A DNA stretch of 64,000 nucleotides from Demequina litoralis (GCF_030418455.1 NZ_JAUHPW010000006.1:1-64000); one strand, 5' to 3'; counted from the first letter of the stretch, positions 27,135 to 36,684 are shown. The notes: a model not told the origin generated them from the letters alone. Translations and numbers: made by a program.

Positions 27135-27784
27135 TCCGGGTCGCGCTCGTCGACGACCAGCAGCTCATCCGCGCCGGCTTCCGCATGGTGGTCGACTCGC
27201 AGGACGACATGACCGTCGTGGCCGAGGCCGGCGACGGCGCGGACGCGATCGACACGCTCGCCTCGCTCGCCCCGCCCGCCGACGTCGCGCTCGTCGACGT
27301 CCGCATGCCCGGGACCGACGGGATCGCGGCCTGCCAGGCCATCACCGCATCGTCCCCCACGAAGGTAATCATCCTCACGACCTTCGACCTCGACGAGTAC
27401 GTCGTTGCCGCGATCAGGGCCGGGGCCTCGGGCTTCCTGCTCAAGGACGCCCCGCCCGAGGACCTGCTCGGGGCGGTGCGCACGGTGCACGCAGGGGATG
27501 CGGTGATCGCGCCCTCGTCGACGCGGCGGCTGCTCGCGCGGGTCGCGGCGCTGCCGGACCCGGTGGACGACGTGCGGTTGGCCGCCCTCACCGACCGCGA
27601 GCGCGAGGTGCTGCTGCTCATGGCACGCGGGCTGTCGAACCAGGAGATCTGTGGCGAGCTCCACCTCGCCGAGCCGACGGTGAAGACGCATGTGGGGCGC
27701 GTGCTCGCGAAGCTCGGCGCGCGGGACCGGGTGCAGGCGGTGGTGATGGCATACGAGGCGGGGCTGGTGAGACCGCTCGGCTGA
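27131..27784 (+). CDS. NarL/LuxR-type response regulator
   Basis: 217 residues. Receiver domain with phosphoacceptor Asp56 (DVALVDVRMPG), acidic pocket near 8-9 and Lys in FLLKDAPPEDL. A LuxR-type helix-turn-helix occupies about 150-205: LTDREREVLLLMARGLSNQEICGEL, then EPTVKTHVGRVLAKLGARDRVQ. Translationally coupled to the kinase. It probably controls the serpin and ABC genes downstream. Confidence 0.95.
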   Translation: MIRVALVDDQQLIRAGFRMVVDSQDDMTVVAEAGDGADAIDTLASLAPPADVALVDVRMPGTDGIAACQAITASSPTKVIILTTFDLDEYVVAAIRAGASGFLLKDAPPEDLLGAVRTVHAGDAVIAPSSTRRLLARVAALPDPVDDVRLAALTDREREVLLLMARGLSNQEICGELHLAEPTVKTHVGRVLAKLGARDRVQAVVMAYEAGLVRPLG

Positions 27785-27811
27785 GGCGGTCTTCGAACAA
27801 GGGGGTGTGCG

Positions 27812-29101
27812 GTGCATGCTGGCGGAGCGAAGGGCGCGATCGGGGTCGCTGTCGGAGGGCTCCTGTTGGCTGGGTGCATGACCGCTCCCGCCACCTCCGT
27901 GCCGGTGCCCGACCCGGCACCCACGTTCGACAGGCCCGCGCCCACCCCGGCCGCGGCGGTGCCGCTCGCCGCGTCCCTCAACGAGACCGGGTTGAGCATC
28001 TTCCGCGTCGCCGCCGGGGACGAGAACCTGGCGCTCTCGCCCGTGTCGATCGGGCTCGCGTTCGGCATGGTCGGCGCCGGGGCCTCGGGACCGGTCGACG
28101 CGGCACTCGACGAGCTGTTCGCCTACCCGGCCGAGGGCGAGTCGCTGCTGAGCGCCTTCAACTCGCTCGGCCTGACCGTGGCGAGCGAGGCCGGAGAGGG
28201 AGGGCTGACGACCGACGGCGAGCCGGTGGACCTGCCCATCGTCCGGATCGCCAGCTCGGCGTGGTTCGAGGACACGTTCACCCCCGACCCGGGCTACGTC
28301 GACACTGTCCGGACGTGGTTCGGCGCGGAGACGCAGAGCCTGCCGCTGCTCGAGGATCCCGCCGGCTCGCGCGAGGTCATCGACGGGTGGGTCAAGGACC
28401 GCACCGCGGGCCTGATCCCCCGGGTGATGCCGCAGAGCATCCCCAACGAGGACACCCGCTTCATCCTGGTCAACACGGTCTACCTCAAGGCGCAGTGGTG
28501 GGCGCCGTTCTTCGAGGCCGGCACCCACCCAGAGCGCTTCACCCTCCTCGACGGCGGCCGCGCCACCGTGGATCTCATGGCGGTGGGAGCGGACGTCGAC
28601 TACGTCCAGGCCGAGGGCTACGACGCCGCGGTGCTGCCCTACGTGGGCGACCTCGAGATGACGCTGGTCGTGCCGCACGAGGGCGAGTTCGTGGCGGTCC
28701 GGGACGGGCTCGACGGAGTGGCGCTGGCCGCGCTCGACGACGCCCGCGCACCGGGTCACGTGTACGTGCGCATGCCTCGTTTCGCGTCCGAGTCCAGCGT
28801 CGACCTGCGAGAAGTCATCGGCACGGGCATGGGGGTCGACGGGCTGTTCGGCACCATCGGGCTCGACGGGATCGGCCCCGAGCTGGAGGTCGGCGCCGCC
28901 GTCCACGCCACCAAGGTCATCGTCGACGAGGACGGCACCGAGGCCGCCGCCGCGACGGTGGTCGAGGGCGCGGCCGGCGCCGCTCCGCCGGAGTTCGACG
29001 CGGAGATCATCGCGGACCGGCCGTTCCTCTACGTCATCCGCGACACGACGTCGGACGCGATCCTGTTCGTCGGGCAGTACGTGGATCCCGACGGTGGCTG
29101 A
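27812..29101 (+). CDS. Lipoprotein serpin (serine protease inhibitor)
   Basis: 429 residues. Lipoprotein signal with LLLAGC (Cys22), a Pro-rich linker of about 30, then a full serpin domain: NLALSPVSIGLAFGMV, RFILVNTVYLKAQW and the hinge DEDGTEAAAATVVEGAAG, followed by RPFLYVIRDTTSDAILFVGQ. Counting from the hinge Gly (P15) places small residues (Gly/Ala) at the P1-P1' bond, suggesting elastase- or subtilisin-like targets. GTG start. Surface-anchored serpins are uncommon in bacteria. It follows the response-regulator gene by 27 bases. Confidence 0.93.
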   Translation: MHAGGAKGAIGVAVGGLLLAGCMTAPATSVPVPDPAPTFDRPAPTPAAAVPLAASLNETGLSIFRVAAGDENLALSPVSIGLAFGMVGAGASGPVDAALDELFAYPAEGESLLSAFNSLGLTVASEAGEGGLTTDGEPVDLPIVRIASSAWFEDTFTPDPGYVDTVRTWFGAETQSLPLLEDPAGSREVIDGWVKDRTAGLIPRVMPQSIPNEDTRFILVNTVYLKAQWWAPFFEAGTHPERFTLLDGGRATVDLMAVGADVDYVQAEGYDAAVLPYVGDLEMTLVVPHEGEFVAVRDGLDGVALAALDDARAPGHVYVRMPRFASESSVDLREVIGTGMGVDGLFGTIGLDGIGPELEVGAAVHATKVIVDEDGTEAAAATVVEGAAGAAPPEFDAEIIADRPFLYVIRDTTSDAILFVGQYVDPDGG

Positions 29102-29181
29102 CCCGTCATACCTGGGTATCACCCCGATTCGAGACGCGGGGACGATGCGCGGGCCTGGCGAGCGCCGATAGTTTCTCCCGC

Positions 29182-29934
29182 ATGGATACCAGGGGGGACC
29201 TGCCGCTCGCGCTGAGGGCGCGAGGGCTGACCAAGACCTACGGCGCGGGCGACGCCGCGGTCACCGCCGTCGACCACGTCGACCTCGACATCCCGACGGG
29301 GGTGCTCACCGCCGTGATGGGGCCGTCGGGCTCGGGCAAGACCACGCTGGTCCATCTGCTCGCGGGGCTCGACCGGCCCGACACCGGGCAGGTGTGGGTG
29401 GGCGAGGACGAGATCACCGCGATGAGGGAAGGGCAGCTCGCGAAGGTGCGCGGGCGCATCGTCGGCTTCGTCTTCCAGGGCTTCAACCTGCTGCAGACGA
29501 TGACGGCGCGGGAGAACATCGTGCTGCCGCTCCGGCTCAACGCGCTGCCCGCGGACGACGCGTGGCTCGCCTCCCTGGTGGAGATGCTGGGCATCGGGCG
29601 CGAGCTCGACCGCCGCCCCTACGAGATGTCGGGCGGCCAGCAGCAGCGCGTCGCCATCGCCCGGGCGCTCATCACCCGCCCGCGCATCGTCCTGGCCGAC
29701 GAGCCGACGGGCAACCTCGACACGCACGCGAGCGCGGAGATCCTCGCGCACCTGCGGCAGTCGTGCCGGGAGCTCGGGCAGTCGGTGGTGATGGTGACGC
29801 ACGACCCGACCGCGGCGTCGTACGCGGGCCGGGTGCTGCTGTTCGCGGACGGCAAGGTCGCGGGGCACGTGACGGATCCGACGCCCGAGGCCGTGCTGGC
29901 CGGGCTCGACGCGCTGGCGGGGGTGGAGCGATGA
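29182..29934 (+). CDS. ABC transporter ATPase (MacB/LolD family)
   Basis: 250 residues. Walker A GPSGSGKTT near residue 50, Q-loop FVFQGFNLLQTMTARENI, signature MSGGQQQRVAIARAL, Walker B IVLADEPTGNLD and the switch His in MVTHDP. This subclass powers FtsX-like permeases that act on lipids, peptides or antibiotics. It overlaps the permease gene (ATGA). A 10-mer copy lies in its 5-prime gap. Confidence 0.95.
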   Translation: MDTRGDLPLALRARGLTKTYGAGDAAVTAVDHVDLDIPTGVLTAVMGPSGSGKTTLVHLLAGLDRPDTGQVWVGEDEITAMREGQLAKVRGRIVGFVFQGFNLLQTMTARENIVLPLRLNALPADDAWLASLVEMLGIGRELDRRPYEMSGGQQQRVAIARALITRPRIVLADEPTGNLDTHASAEILAHLRQSCRELGQSVVMVTHDPTAASYAGRVLLFADGKVAGHVTDPTPEAVLAGLDALAGVER

Positions 29935-31787
29935 GGCGCCTGGCGGAGATCGCGGTCGCCGTGAGCGGCGTGACCCTGGGCCTGGCGGTCGAGCCGGTCT
30001 GGATGCCCGACTCGGGCCTGGACTACTCCAGCCTCACCTCGCTCACGATGCTCGGGCCCTATGCGGTGCCCTTCATCGCCGTGGTGCTCACCACGGTCGC
30101 CGGGACGCTCCGCGCCGCGCACCTCGTGACCCGGCGCGCCGAGCTCGCCTCGAGGCGGGCGCTCGGCCAGTCCCGCGGCTCGCTCGTGCGCGCCGAGGCG
30201 CTGCTCGGCGCAACCTCCGGCGCCGCGTGGGGCGGCGCGGCGCTCGTCGCGGGCTCGGTCGTCCGCCAGGCGAGCCAGGGGTTCGGCCCCGGCTCCCCCT
30301 ACTGGGGCGCGCTCGGCACGCTCGCGTGGTTCTGGCTCGCGCTCGTGCTCGGCGCCGCCGGCGGCTGGCTCATGGCGGCCGCATGGGCGACGCGCGACAC
30401 GCGCGACGATGCGTCGGCGAGGCGGTCCGTGGAGTCCGCGCCGCGCGCGCGCCGCGAGCGGTGGCCGTGGGCGGCCGGCGCCCTCGCCCTGCCGACGCTC
30501 GCGATGTCCGTCACGGGCTGGCCGGGCGACGTGGCGATGCCGTGGACGCTGGTGCTGTTCCTCGTGAGCGCGCTGGGCTACTACGTGGCGGTCCCCGCGC
30601 TGCTGGTCCGGTGGGGTTCCCGCCTCGGTCTCGCGATCCTCCGTGGGATCGCACGGGTGCTCGACCGGGCCGCTTCCCCCGCGAGCGCATCGTCTCTCGC
30701 GGCTGACTCCCTCATGCGGCGCACGCCCCTGCGCGGCGCGGCGCTCGGCGCGATCGGGCTCGTCGTCGCCGTCGCGACCGGTGCGAGCCTGGCCCTCAAC
30801 GCCAACACCGCACGGAACGCGCTCGCGAACGAGCTCGCTCCCGACGCCATCGTCGCGAGCGTGCCCGTGATCGAGTCCGGCCGCCCCGTCGCCGATCAGC
30901 CCTCCCCGGGCTGGGCGCCCGCGCTCGACCCGGTGATCATCGCGGAGCTCGAGGCGGATCCCGCCGTCGTGGTCGTGCCGGCAGCCGTCCTCACGGTGGG
31001 CGTCGACCGCGGCATCGACACCGTGTTCGCCGTGGACCGCGATGCGCTCGACGGCCTCGACCCGCGCGGGCTGCGACCGACGTACCTCGACGGCGCCGTC
31101 GCGATCGGGACCGGCTACGACGTCCTCATCATCGGCGACCTGCAGGTCGCGGCCGACTGGCCCTCGGTGGCCGCGCCCTTCAGCGGCATCGACCGCGACT
31201 GGGCGGAAGGCGTCCTCGGAGATGCGCCCACGTCGGCGATGCTCATCTACGGCTCCGATGCCGCCGCCGCACTCGCCGCGCACGACCTCGGCTCGGCGGT
31301 CGTCAGCTATCCCGAACGCGGCTACGTCGAGGGCGATCCCTGGGCGGACGCGTCGAGCCTCGCCCTCGTGGCGGGCCCCTTCCTGCTCGGGGCGGTCGCG
31401 ATCGTGGTCGCCCTGGCCGCCGCCAGTCAACGGCTGCGGGCGCGCGAGCACGCGACGCTCGTCGCGCTCGGCGCGCGGGCCGGCACGATGCGCGCCGCCG
31501 CGGCCCTCGAGTCCGGACTGGTGACGGCGGTGGGGGCGGCGCTCGGGCTCGCCGCGGGGACGGCGCTCGGGCTCGGGATGTCGGCGCTCAACGGCGCGGG
31601 CGGGTGGGGCGTCCGACTGTGGAACCTCGGCTTCGACCTCGCGCAGGCGCCATGGGGCGCACTGATCGGGCTGGTCGCGGTCGCGGTGGCGCTCGCGTCC
31701 GGGCTCGCCGCGCTGGTCCGGATCCGGGCCGATGCGTCGAGTCCGGCGGAACAGCTGCGCGAGGCCGAGAAGGACGGTGTGCAGTGA
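29931..31787 (+). CDS. FtsX-like ABC permease
   Basis: 618 residues with about ten hydrophobic segments and a large outside domain between about 300 and 460 (segment IVASVPVIESGRPVADQPSPGW). The FtsX core with AREHATLVALGARAGTMRAAAALESG is near the C-terminus. It works with the ATPase upstream. Paired with the two-component system, it resembles antimicrobial-peptide detoxification modules; that role is inference. A further gene start overlaps its stop but is broken off. Confidence 0.9.
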   Translation: MRRLAEIAVAVSGVTLGLAVEPVWMPDSGLDYSSLTSLTMLGPYAVPFIAVVLTTVAGTLRAAHLVTRRAELASRRALGQSRGSLVRAEALLGATSGAAWGGAALVAGSVVRQASQGFGPGSPYWGALGTLAWFWLALVLGAAGGWLMAAAWATRDTRDDASARRSVESAPRARRERWPWAAGALALPTLAMSVTGWPGDVAMPWTLVLFLVSALGYYVAVPALLVRWGSRLGLAILRGIARVLDRAASPASASSLAADSLMRRTPLRGAALGAIGLVVAVATGASLALNANTARNALANELAPDAIVASVPVIESGRPVADQPSPGWAPALDPVIIAELEADPAVVVVPAAVLTVGVDRGIDTVFAVDRDALDGLDPRGLRPTYLDGAVAIGTGYDVLIIGDLQVAADWPSVAAPFSGIDRDWAEGVLGDAPTSAMLIYGSDAAAALAAHDLGSAVVSYPERGYVEGDPWADASSLALVAGPFLLGAVAIVVALAAASQRLRAREHATLVALGARAGTMRAAAALESGLVTAVGAALGLAAGTALGLGMSALNGAGGWGVRLWNLGFDLAQAPWGALIGLVAVAVALASGLAALVRIRADASSPAEQLREAEKDGVQ

Positions 31788-31855
31788 TCCGGCACCTCCT
31801 GCGGGAGCAGGCGCGGGCGCGCACTTCGTGTCCGCGTATTTCAACGCAGGCGTGA
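31784..31855 (+). pseudogene. Truncated start of a third ABC-operon gene
   Basis: A GTG overlapping the permease stop opens VIRHLLREQARA, a basic N-terminus like those of FtsX-type permeases, but only about 12 residues later the frame enters a 124-base inverted repeat and stops (23 codons). The position and coupling argue for a real gene cut short by the repeat. It could instead be a chance overlap. Confidence 0.45.
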
Positions 31856-31941
31856 ACAGGCCTCGCGACGGGCAGCGGATCCGCCCCTCCGGCGAGGCTG
31901 TTCAAGCGATTCCTGAAATTCGCGGACACGACGTGCACGCG
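31818..31941. repeat. Large inverted repeat, family D
   Basis: A 124-base palindrome-like element. Outer arms begin CGCGCACTTCGTGTCCGCG and end CGCGGACACGACGTGCACGC; inner arms TGAACAGGCCTCGC / GCGAGGCTGTTCA face each other; ATTTCA / TGAAAT lies between. About 40 paired positions. No coding content. Only one copy here; its 3-prime end lies 52 bases from the SCP2-like gene. Confidence 0.88.
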
Positions 31942-31992
31942 AGCGCGCCCGACAGGGACGCAGCGAGGAGCGCGAGCGTGCGGAACGCCGAC

Positions 31993-32364
31993 CTACAGCG
32001 CGAGCGGCAGCAGCGCCGACAGGTCCGACCGCTCGCCCGACGCGTCGACGCGGCCCTGCGCCACCGCATCGTCCCAGCGCAGGCGACCCGTGACCAGACC
32101 CAGCCAGACCTCGGGCGCCATCTCGACCACCGCGGGCGGCGTGCCGCGGCGGTGGACGGAGCCCTCGACGGCCTGGACCGCGCCGAATGGGGGCACACGC
32201 ACCTCGAGGGAGCGGCCGGGCGCGACCGCGGCGAGCTCCTCGAGGCTGAAGCGCACGGCCATCGCGGTCATGCCGGGCTCGACGTTGCCCACGTCGCTGA
32301 GGAGCTCCCACTGGCGGACGGATTCGCGGCCGGCGGCGGCGGGGATGCGGCGGCGGGGAGGCAT
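31993..32364 (-). CDS. SCP2-like sterol-carrier family protein
   Basis: 123 residues. This actinobacterial protein carries a bacterial SCP2/MDMPI C-terminal-type domain: GMTAMAVRFSLEELAAVAPGRSLEVRVPPFGAVQAVEG and PEVWLGLVTGRLRWDDAVAQGRVDASG. It is often found near purL/purF in related genomes, as here. Binding of a hydrophobic ligand is a family inference only. ATG start, alone, ahead of the family D repeat. Confidence 0.8.
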   Translation of the reverse strand: MPPRRRIPAAAGRESVRQWELLSDVGNVEPGMTAMAVRFSLEELAAVAPGRSLEVRVPPFGAVQAVEGSVHRRGTPPAVVEMAPEVWLGLVTGRLRWDDAVAQGRVDASGERSDLSALLPLAL

Positions 32365-32377
32365 GGGGACAGCGTAT

Positions 32378-32653
32378 TCAGTCGGTGTAGTGGAAGCGGC
32401 ACGCCGCGATGCGCACCTCGTCGCCGACGACCTTGTAGACGAGGCGATGCTCGTCGGTGATGCGGCGGGACCAGTAGCCGTGCAGGCCGTGCTTCAACTG
32501 TTCGGGCTTGCCGATTCCCTCATGCGGGGTCCCGTCGGCGGCACCGCGGACGATGTCCCGGAGAAGCGTGTTGATCCGCCGCAGGACCTTGCGTTCCTGC
32601 TCCTGCCAGTGGACATAGTCGTCCCAGGCGCGGGTCTGCCACACGAGCATCAT
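32378..32653 (-). CDS. yoeB: YoeB/Txe-type mRNA interferase toxin
   Basis: 91 residues. Ribosome-dependent RNase of the RelE superfamily. The YoeB blocks are complete: TRAWDDYVHWQEQERKVLRRINTLL, GIGKPEQLKHGLHGYWSRRI and the catalytic C-terminal RFHY. It overlaps the antitoxin gene by 4 bases. All visible catalytic positions are intact, so it is likely active. Confidence 0.95.
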   Translation of the reverse strand: MMLVWQTRAWDDYVHWQEQERKVLRRINTLLRDIVRGAADGTPHEGIGKPEQLKHGLHGYWSRRITDEHRLVYKVVGDEVRIAACRFHYTD

Positions 32654-32901
32654 TCGAGGAGCTCGTGGACCTCGCCGCGTCCCGCCTCGAGCTCCTCGAT
32701 CGCACTCAGCAGCCTGCGTGCGTTCGCCGGGTTCTGCAGCAGATAGGCGGTCTCCTTGAGCGACTCGTAGTCATCGAGAGAGACGATCACTACGGGCTCG
32801 TGGCCGGCGCGCGTGACGACTACCTCCTCGCGATCGTCGACGACCGAGTCGAGGACGCTCGCGTAGTTCTTGCGCGACTCCGAGTACGACATAGTCTTCA
32901 T
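32650..32901 (-). CDS. yefM: YefM-type antitoxin
   Basis: 83 residues from the ATG of MKTMSYSESRKNYASVLD; an upstream in-frame ATG would add five residues. The N-terminal Phd/YefM DNA-binding fold (DREEVVVTRAGHEPVVIVSLDDYESL) is followed by the acidic toxin-wrapping tail (EELEAGRGEVHELLE). First gene of the module; an operator dyad lies directly upstream. Confidence 0.95.
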   Translation of the reverse strand: MKTMSYSESRKNYASVLDSVVDDREEVVVTRAGHEPVVIVSLDDYESLKETAYLLQNPANARRLLSAIEELEAGRGEVHELLE

Positions 32902-32912
32902 GATCCACCCTT

Positions 32913-32936
32913 CCACGTACAGAAAATTGTACGTGG
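32913..32936 (-). promoter_or_regulatory. yefM-yoeB operator CCACGTAC-N8-GTACGTGG
   Basis: Perfect 8-base arms around an A/T-rich centre, 12 bases before the antitoxin start. The GTAC-containing half-sites resemble the TGTACA boxes of known YefM operators, and the same ACGTAC half-site flanks the second module at 36685-36713. Confidence 0.85.
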
Positions 32937-32970
32937 AGGCGAGGGTCCGTCAACCCCCGTGTGGAGAACG

Positions 32971-33005
32971 CGGAACGCCCGGCCTGAAACCAGGCCGGGC
33001 GTTCG
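32971..33005 (-). terminator. purL terminator
   Basis: GAACGCCCGGCCTG, AAAC loop, CAGGCCGGGCGTTC: a near-perfect 14-15 base stem, 30 bases past purL. A 10-mer copy (33004-33013) overlaps its edge. Confidence 0.85.
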
Positions 33006-33033
33006 CATCGTCCCTGCTCACGCAGGGCGTGGA

Positions 33034-35340
33034 TCAGGCGAAGCGGGTGGGAAGCGGCGCCTCCCAGGCCTCGGTGAGCTCGGCGACCGGCACCTCGAAC
33101 TGGCCCTGGACCTCGAGCGCGTCGCCACCGGTGACGCCCACGCGGGCGAACGGCACGCCGCGGGCCTCGAGCATGGCGACCAGGCGGGGCTCCTCGGTGC
33201 GCGGGACCGTGAGGAGCGCGCGGCCCTGCGACTCGGAGAAGAACGCCTCCGCGGGGGTGAGCCCGTCGCGCTCGCAGACCTCGTCGAGGACGATGCGCGC
33301 CCCGACGCCGTAGCGCAGCGACCCGTAGGCCGCGGCGGCGGCGAGGCCGCCCTCGGAGACGTCGCGGGCCGCGTCGATCAGGCCGTCGCGCGAGCACGCG
33401 ATGAGGATCTCCGCGAGCTCCTTCTCCCACGCGAGGTCGAGCTGCGGAGGCGTGCCACCGAGGTGGCCCGCGGTGGCGGCGAGCTCGGAGCCGTCGAGCT
33501 CCGCACGCGTCGAGCCGACGAGGAACAGCAGCTGGCCGTCCTCGCGCCAGCCCGACGGGGTCGCGCGGGCGACGTCGTCGAGGATGCCGAGGATGCCGAC
33601 GATCGCGGTGGGGTTGATCGAGGAGTCGATCCTGCCGGGCTCGCCGGTGCCGTTGTAGAGCGACACGTTGCCGCCGGTGACCGGCACGCCGAGCTCCTGG
33701 CACGCGTCGGCGAGGCCACGGATGGCCTCGGCGAACTGCCACATCGAGTCGGGGTCCTCGGGCGAGCCGAAGTTGAGGCCGTCGGTCACGGCGGTGGGCT
33801 CGGCGCCGGTGATGGCGACGCCGCGGAAGGCCGCCGCGACCGACTGGCGGGCACCCTCGTACGGGTCGAGCTTGGTGAAGCGGTCGTTGCTCCGCGTCGC
33901 GATCGCGACGCCGCGGCCGGTGGCCTCGTCGATCCGGATGACCCCCGCGGTGTCGGGGCGCGACGCGGCGGTGTTGCCCTGGACGTAGCGGTCGTACTGG
34001 TTCGTGATCCACTCGCGCGACGACATGTTCGGGCTCGACAGCAGCAGCATGAACGCGCGCTTCATCTCGGCCGCGTCCGCGGGCAGCGGGATCGCGAAGC
34101 GGTCGGCCTGGAGGCCGTCCATCCACGCGGGGCGGTGGAACGGGCGGTTGTAGACCGGGCCGTCGTGCGCGACCGTGCGGGGGTCGACGTCGACGATGCG
34201 CTGGCCGTGGTGGTCGATGGTGAGGCGACCCGAGTCGTTGACCTCGCCCACGACGGCGGACTCGATGTCCCACCTGCCGGTGATCTCGAGGAACTGGTCG
34301 AGCTTCTCGGGCGTGACGACCGCCATCATGCGCTCCTGCGACTCCGACATGAGGATCTCGCCGGCGTTCAGGGTGGGGTCGCGCAGCAGGACGTCGTCGA
34401 GCCACACGTGCATGCCGCCCGAGCCGTTCGACGCGAGCTCGGAGGTCGCGCAGGAGATGCCCGCGGCGCCGAGGTCCTGGATGCCCTGGACCACGTCCGC
34501 GGCGAAGAGCTCGAGGCAGCACTCGATGAGCACCTTCTCCATGAAGGGGTCGCCCACCTGGACGGACGGGCGCTTCGCGGGGACGCCGTCCTCGAAGGTC
34601 TCGGACGCGAGGATGCTCGCGCCGCCGATGCCGTCGCCGCCGGTGCGGGCGCCGAACAGGACGACCTTGTTGCCCACGCCCTCGGCGGAGGCGAGGTGGA
34701 TGTCCTCGTGCTTCATCGCGCCCACGCAGAGCGCGTTGACGAGCGGGTTGCCCTGGTAGCAGGAGTCGAAGCGCGCGCCGCCGCCGATGTTGGGCAGGCC
34801 GAGCGAGTTGCCGTAGCCGCCGACGCCGGAGACGACGCCGTGGACCACGCGCGCGGTGTCGGGGTGGTCGATGGCGCCGAAGCGGAGCTCGTCCATCGCG
34901 GCGACCGGGCGGGCGCCCATCGCGAGGATGTCGCGGACGATGCCGCCGACGCCGGTCGCGGCGCCCTGGTACGGCTCGACGAAGGACGGGTGGTTGTGCG
35001 ACTCGACCTTGAAGGTGACGGCCCAGCCGTCGCCGATGTCCACGACGCCGGCGTTCTCGCCGATGCCGACCATCAGCCGCTCCTTCATCTCCGGCGTGGT
35101 CTTGTCGCCGAACTGGCGCAGGTGCACCTTGGAGGACTTGTACGAGCAGTGCTCCGACCACATGACGGAGTACATCGCGAGCTCCGCATTGGTGGGACGG
35201 CGGCCGAGCAGGTCGCGGATGCGCTGATACTCGTCGTGCTTGAGACCGAGCTCGCCCCAGGGCTGCTCCTGGTCCGGGGTCTTCGACGCGTACGAGACGG
35301 TGTCGAGCTGGGCTGCGGTGGGCTGGAGCGCGTCGGTCAT
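33034..35340 (-). CDS. purL: Phosphoribosylformylglycinamidine synthase, large subunit
   Basis: Fourth step of purine synthesis, working with PurQ (glutaminase) and PurS (linker) encoded at 58.7-59.7 kb. 768 residues, the small PurL type. Recognised blocks: [59 protein letters not shown] and [12 protein letters not shown] start. Monocistronic, with family A repeat upstream and a strong terminator downstream. Confidence 0.98.
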   Translation of the reverse strand: MTDALQPTAAQLDTVSYASKTPDQEQPWGELGLKHDEYQRIRDLLGRRPTNAELAMYSVMWSEHCSYKSSKVHLRQFGDKTTPEMKERLMVGIGENAGVVDIGDGWAVTFKVESHNHPSFVEPYQGAATGVGGIVRDILAMGARPVAAMDELRFGAIDHPDTARVVHGVVSGVGGYGNSLGLPNIGGGARFDSCYQGNPLVNALCVGAMKHEDIHLASAEGVGNKVVLFGARTGGDGIGGASILASETFEDGVPAKRPSVQVGDPFMEKVLIECCLELFAADVVQGIQDLGAAGISCATSELASNGSGGMHVWLDDVLLRDPTLNAGEILMSESQERMMAVVTPEKLDQFLEITGRWDIESAVVGEVNDSGRLTIDHHGQRIVDVDPRTVAHDGPVYNRPFHRPAWMDGLQADRFAIPLPADAAEMKRAFMLLLSSPNMSSREWITNQYDRYVQGNTAASRPDTAGVIRIDEATGRGVAIATRSNDRFTKLDPYEGARQSVAAAFRGVAITGAEPTAVTDGLNFGSPEDPDSMWQFAEAIRGLADACQELGVPVTGGNVSLYNGTGEPGRIDSSINPTAIVGILGILDDVARATPSGWREDGQLLFLVGSTRAELDGSELAATAGHLGGTPPQLDLAWEKELAEILIACSRDGLIDAARDVSEGGLAAAAAYGSLRYGVGARIVLDEVCERDGLTPAEAFFSESQGRALLTVPRTEEPRLVAMLEARGVPFARVGVTGGDALEVQGQFEVPVAELTEAWEAPLPTRFA

Positions 35341-35395
35341 GTCGTCCTCTGAGAGCCGGCGATTACCCGGCAATCCTACCGGCGGCCTCCCCTCG

Positions 35396-35493
35396 CGACA
35401 CTCCGCACGGATCTCGCCCCGACACGCGGGTGAAACGGGACGATGCGCGGGTTCCGCGCGGCGTGTCGGGACCCCAGCCGTGCGGGCTGTCCG
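35396..35493. repeat. Intergenic inverted repeat, family A copy 2
   Basis: Shares CCGCACGGATCTCGCC and CGACACGC on the left, GCGTGTCGG and CCGTGCGGGCTGTCC on the right with copy 1, and carries a 10-mer at 35438-35447. It lies between the hypothetical gene at 35502 and purL, where purL promoter elements would be expected. Confidence 0.88.
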
Positions 35494-35501
35494 GGGGCGG
35501 G

Positions 35502-36047
35502 TCAGTTCATGAGCGTCGGGAAGTGCACGGACGAGCCGGGTGCCACGAGGACGACGGCGTCGACCTCGCCGCACGCCGCGGTCCACGACTCCGCGAGCGA
35601 CCGGTCGGCGGGGTCCGCGGCCTCGAGCACGCGGCCCATGATCGGCTCGCCGCCGAGGTCGAAGCCGTCGGGCAGCGCCAGCCCGTCGGGACCACGCAGG
35701 TACGCGACGGAGCCGCCGCCTCCCACCCCGATGCCGGGGATCGCCGCGCTCCACCCGTCGACGAGCAGCAGGCCCGCGGTCGAGCCGTCGCCGAGGGTCG
35801 CGGTCGGACAGGCCGCGAAGAGCCCGTGCGGGGCGACCTGCGCGTAGTCGGCGACCGCCACGGCGTCTCCGGTCCACGCGGAGGCCTCGTAGGTGGGCAC
35901 CCGCGCCGGGCGCTCCCAGACCGCGGCGACGCCCACGGCGGCGAGCGCGACGGCGGCGAGGACGATGCCCGCGAGCGCGGCGCGCCTGGTGGGAGCCCCC
36001 TTCCTGAACGGCGCAGAGTCGCGCGGCCGATCGACGGGTGCGCTCAT
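35502..36047 (-). CDS. Membrane-anchored protein, paralogue of its neighbour
   Basis: 181 residues, one N-terminal hydrophobic segment (about 25-45), the rest outside. No named family. It shares the order of features with the gene just upstream: a Cys-Pro near residue 80, [11 protein letters not shown], then [22 protein letters not shown] and a near-terminal hydrophobic patch. The two overlap by 4 bases, so this looks like a tandem duplication in one operon. Two conserved Cys could form a disulfide. Confidence 0.75.
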   Translation of the reverse strand: MSAPVDRPRDSAPFRKGAPTRRAALAGIVLAAVALAAVGVAAVWERPARVPTYEASAWTGDAVAVADYAQVAPHGLFAACPTATLGDGSTAGLLLVDGWSAAIPGIGVGGGGSVAYLRGPDGLALPDGFDLGGEPIMGRVLEAADPADRSLAESWTAACGEVDAVVLVAPGSSVHFPTLMN

Positions 36048-36610
36048 CCCTCGATGCCGATCTCGCCGCCGCCGAGCCCGTCGGGCGCGGCCTGCACGAA
36101 GGCGGCCGCGTCGCCGCAGAGGGACGTCCAGGCCTCCGTGAGCGACGCATCGTCCGGGCGCGACGGGTCGAGGAGGCGGCCCGCGACCACGATCTCGCTG
36201 GCGCCGCCGCGTCGGGCCTCGAGGGCCGCGCCGTCGGGCCCGCCGAGGAGGCGAGGCACGGGCTCCTCGGCGACGAAGCCGGTAGTGAGCGGCCAGACGC
36301 CGCGCCACGAGTCGGCCACGATCACGGCGACCGTGCCGCCGCCATCGACGGCCGTGGCACTGGGGCACAGCCGGTTGGACACGGCCGGGTCGAGGGTCAG
36401 CGCCTCCGCGACCGGGAGCGCCTCCCCGTCCCACTCGGCGGCCGGGTAGGTCGGCAGCGTCGCGTCGCGCCACTCGACGGATCCGGAGGCGCGCCCCGCG
36501 AGCCCCACGCCGATGAGCACGAGCGCGATCACCGCGCCCGTCACGACGAGTCCGACGATCGCGGCCCTGCTGGTCGGCGCCTCATCGCGCACCTTGACGG
36601 TTGCCCCCAT
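36044..36610 (-). CDS. Membrane-anchored protein, paralogue of its neighbour
   Basis: 188 residues from the ATG of [12 protein letters not shown]; an upstream ATG at 36643 would add 11. One hydrophobic segment (about 16-37). The outside part has [25 protein letters not shown] and [23 protein letters not shown], aligning with the downstream gene. No named family. First gene of the pair, divergent from the Phd/RelE module. Confidence 0.72.
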   Translation of the reverse strand: MGATVKVRDEAPTSRAAIVGLVVTGAVIALVLIGVGLAGRASGSVEWRDATLPTYPAAEWDGEALPVAEALTLDPAVSNRLCPSATAVDGGGTVAVIVADSWRGVWPLTTGFVAEEPVPRLLGGPDGAALEARRGGASEIVVAGRLLDPSRPDDASLTEAWTSLCGDAAAFVQAAPDGLGGGEIGIEG

Positions 36611-36684
36611 GGAGGGATTGTGCACCCTCGACGCGGGGTTCACCAGGGGTTTCGAGCGCGCGCGCCTCGGCGTCGGAGCATCTT

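Noticed and set aside
27805..29181. Upstream extension of the ABC ATPase through the serpin region
   Set aside because: The frame there is Arg/Gly-rich shadow sequence; the serpin frame shows full domain motifs.
32665..35352. 895-codon plus-strand frame opposite purL
   Set aside because: Antisense shadow of purL; no domain and repetitive RDxD-type composition.
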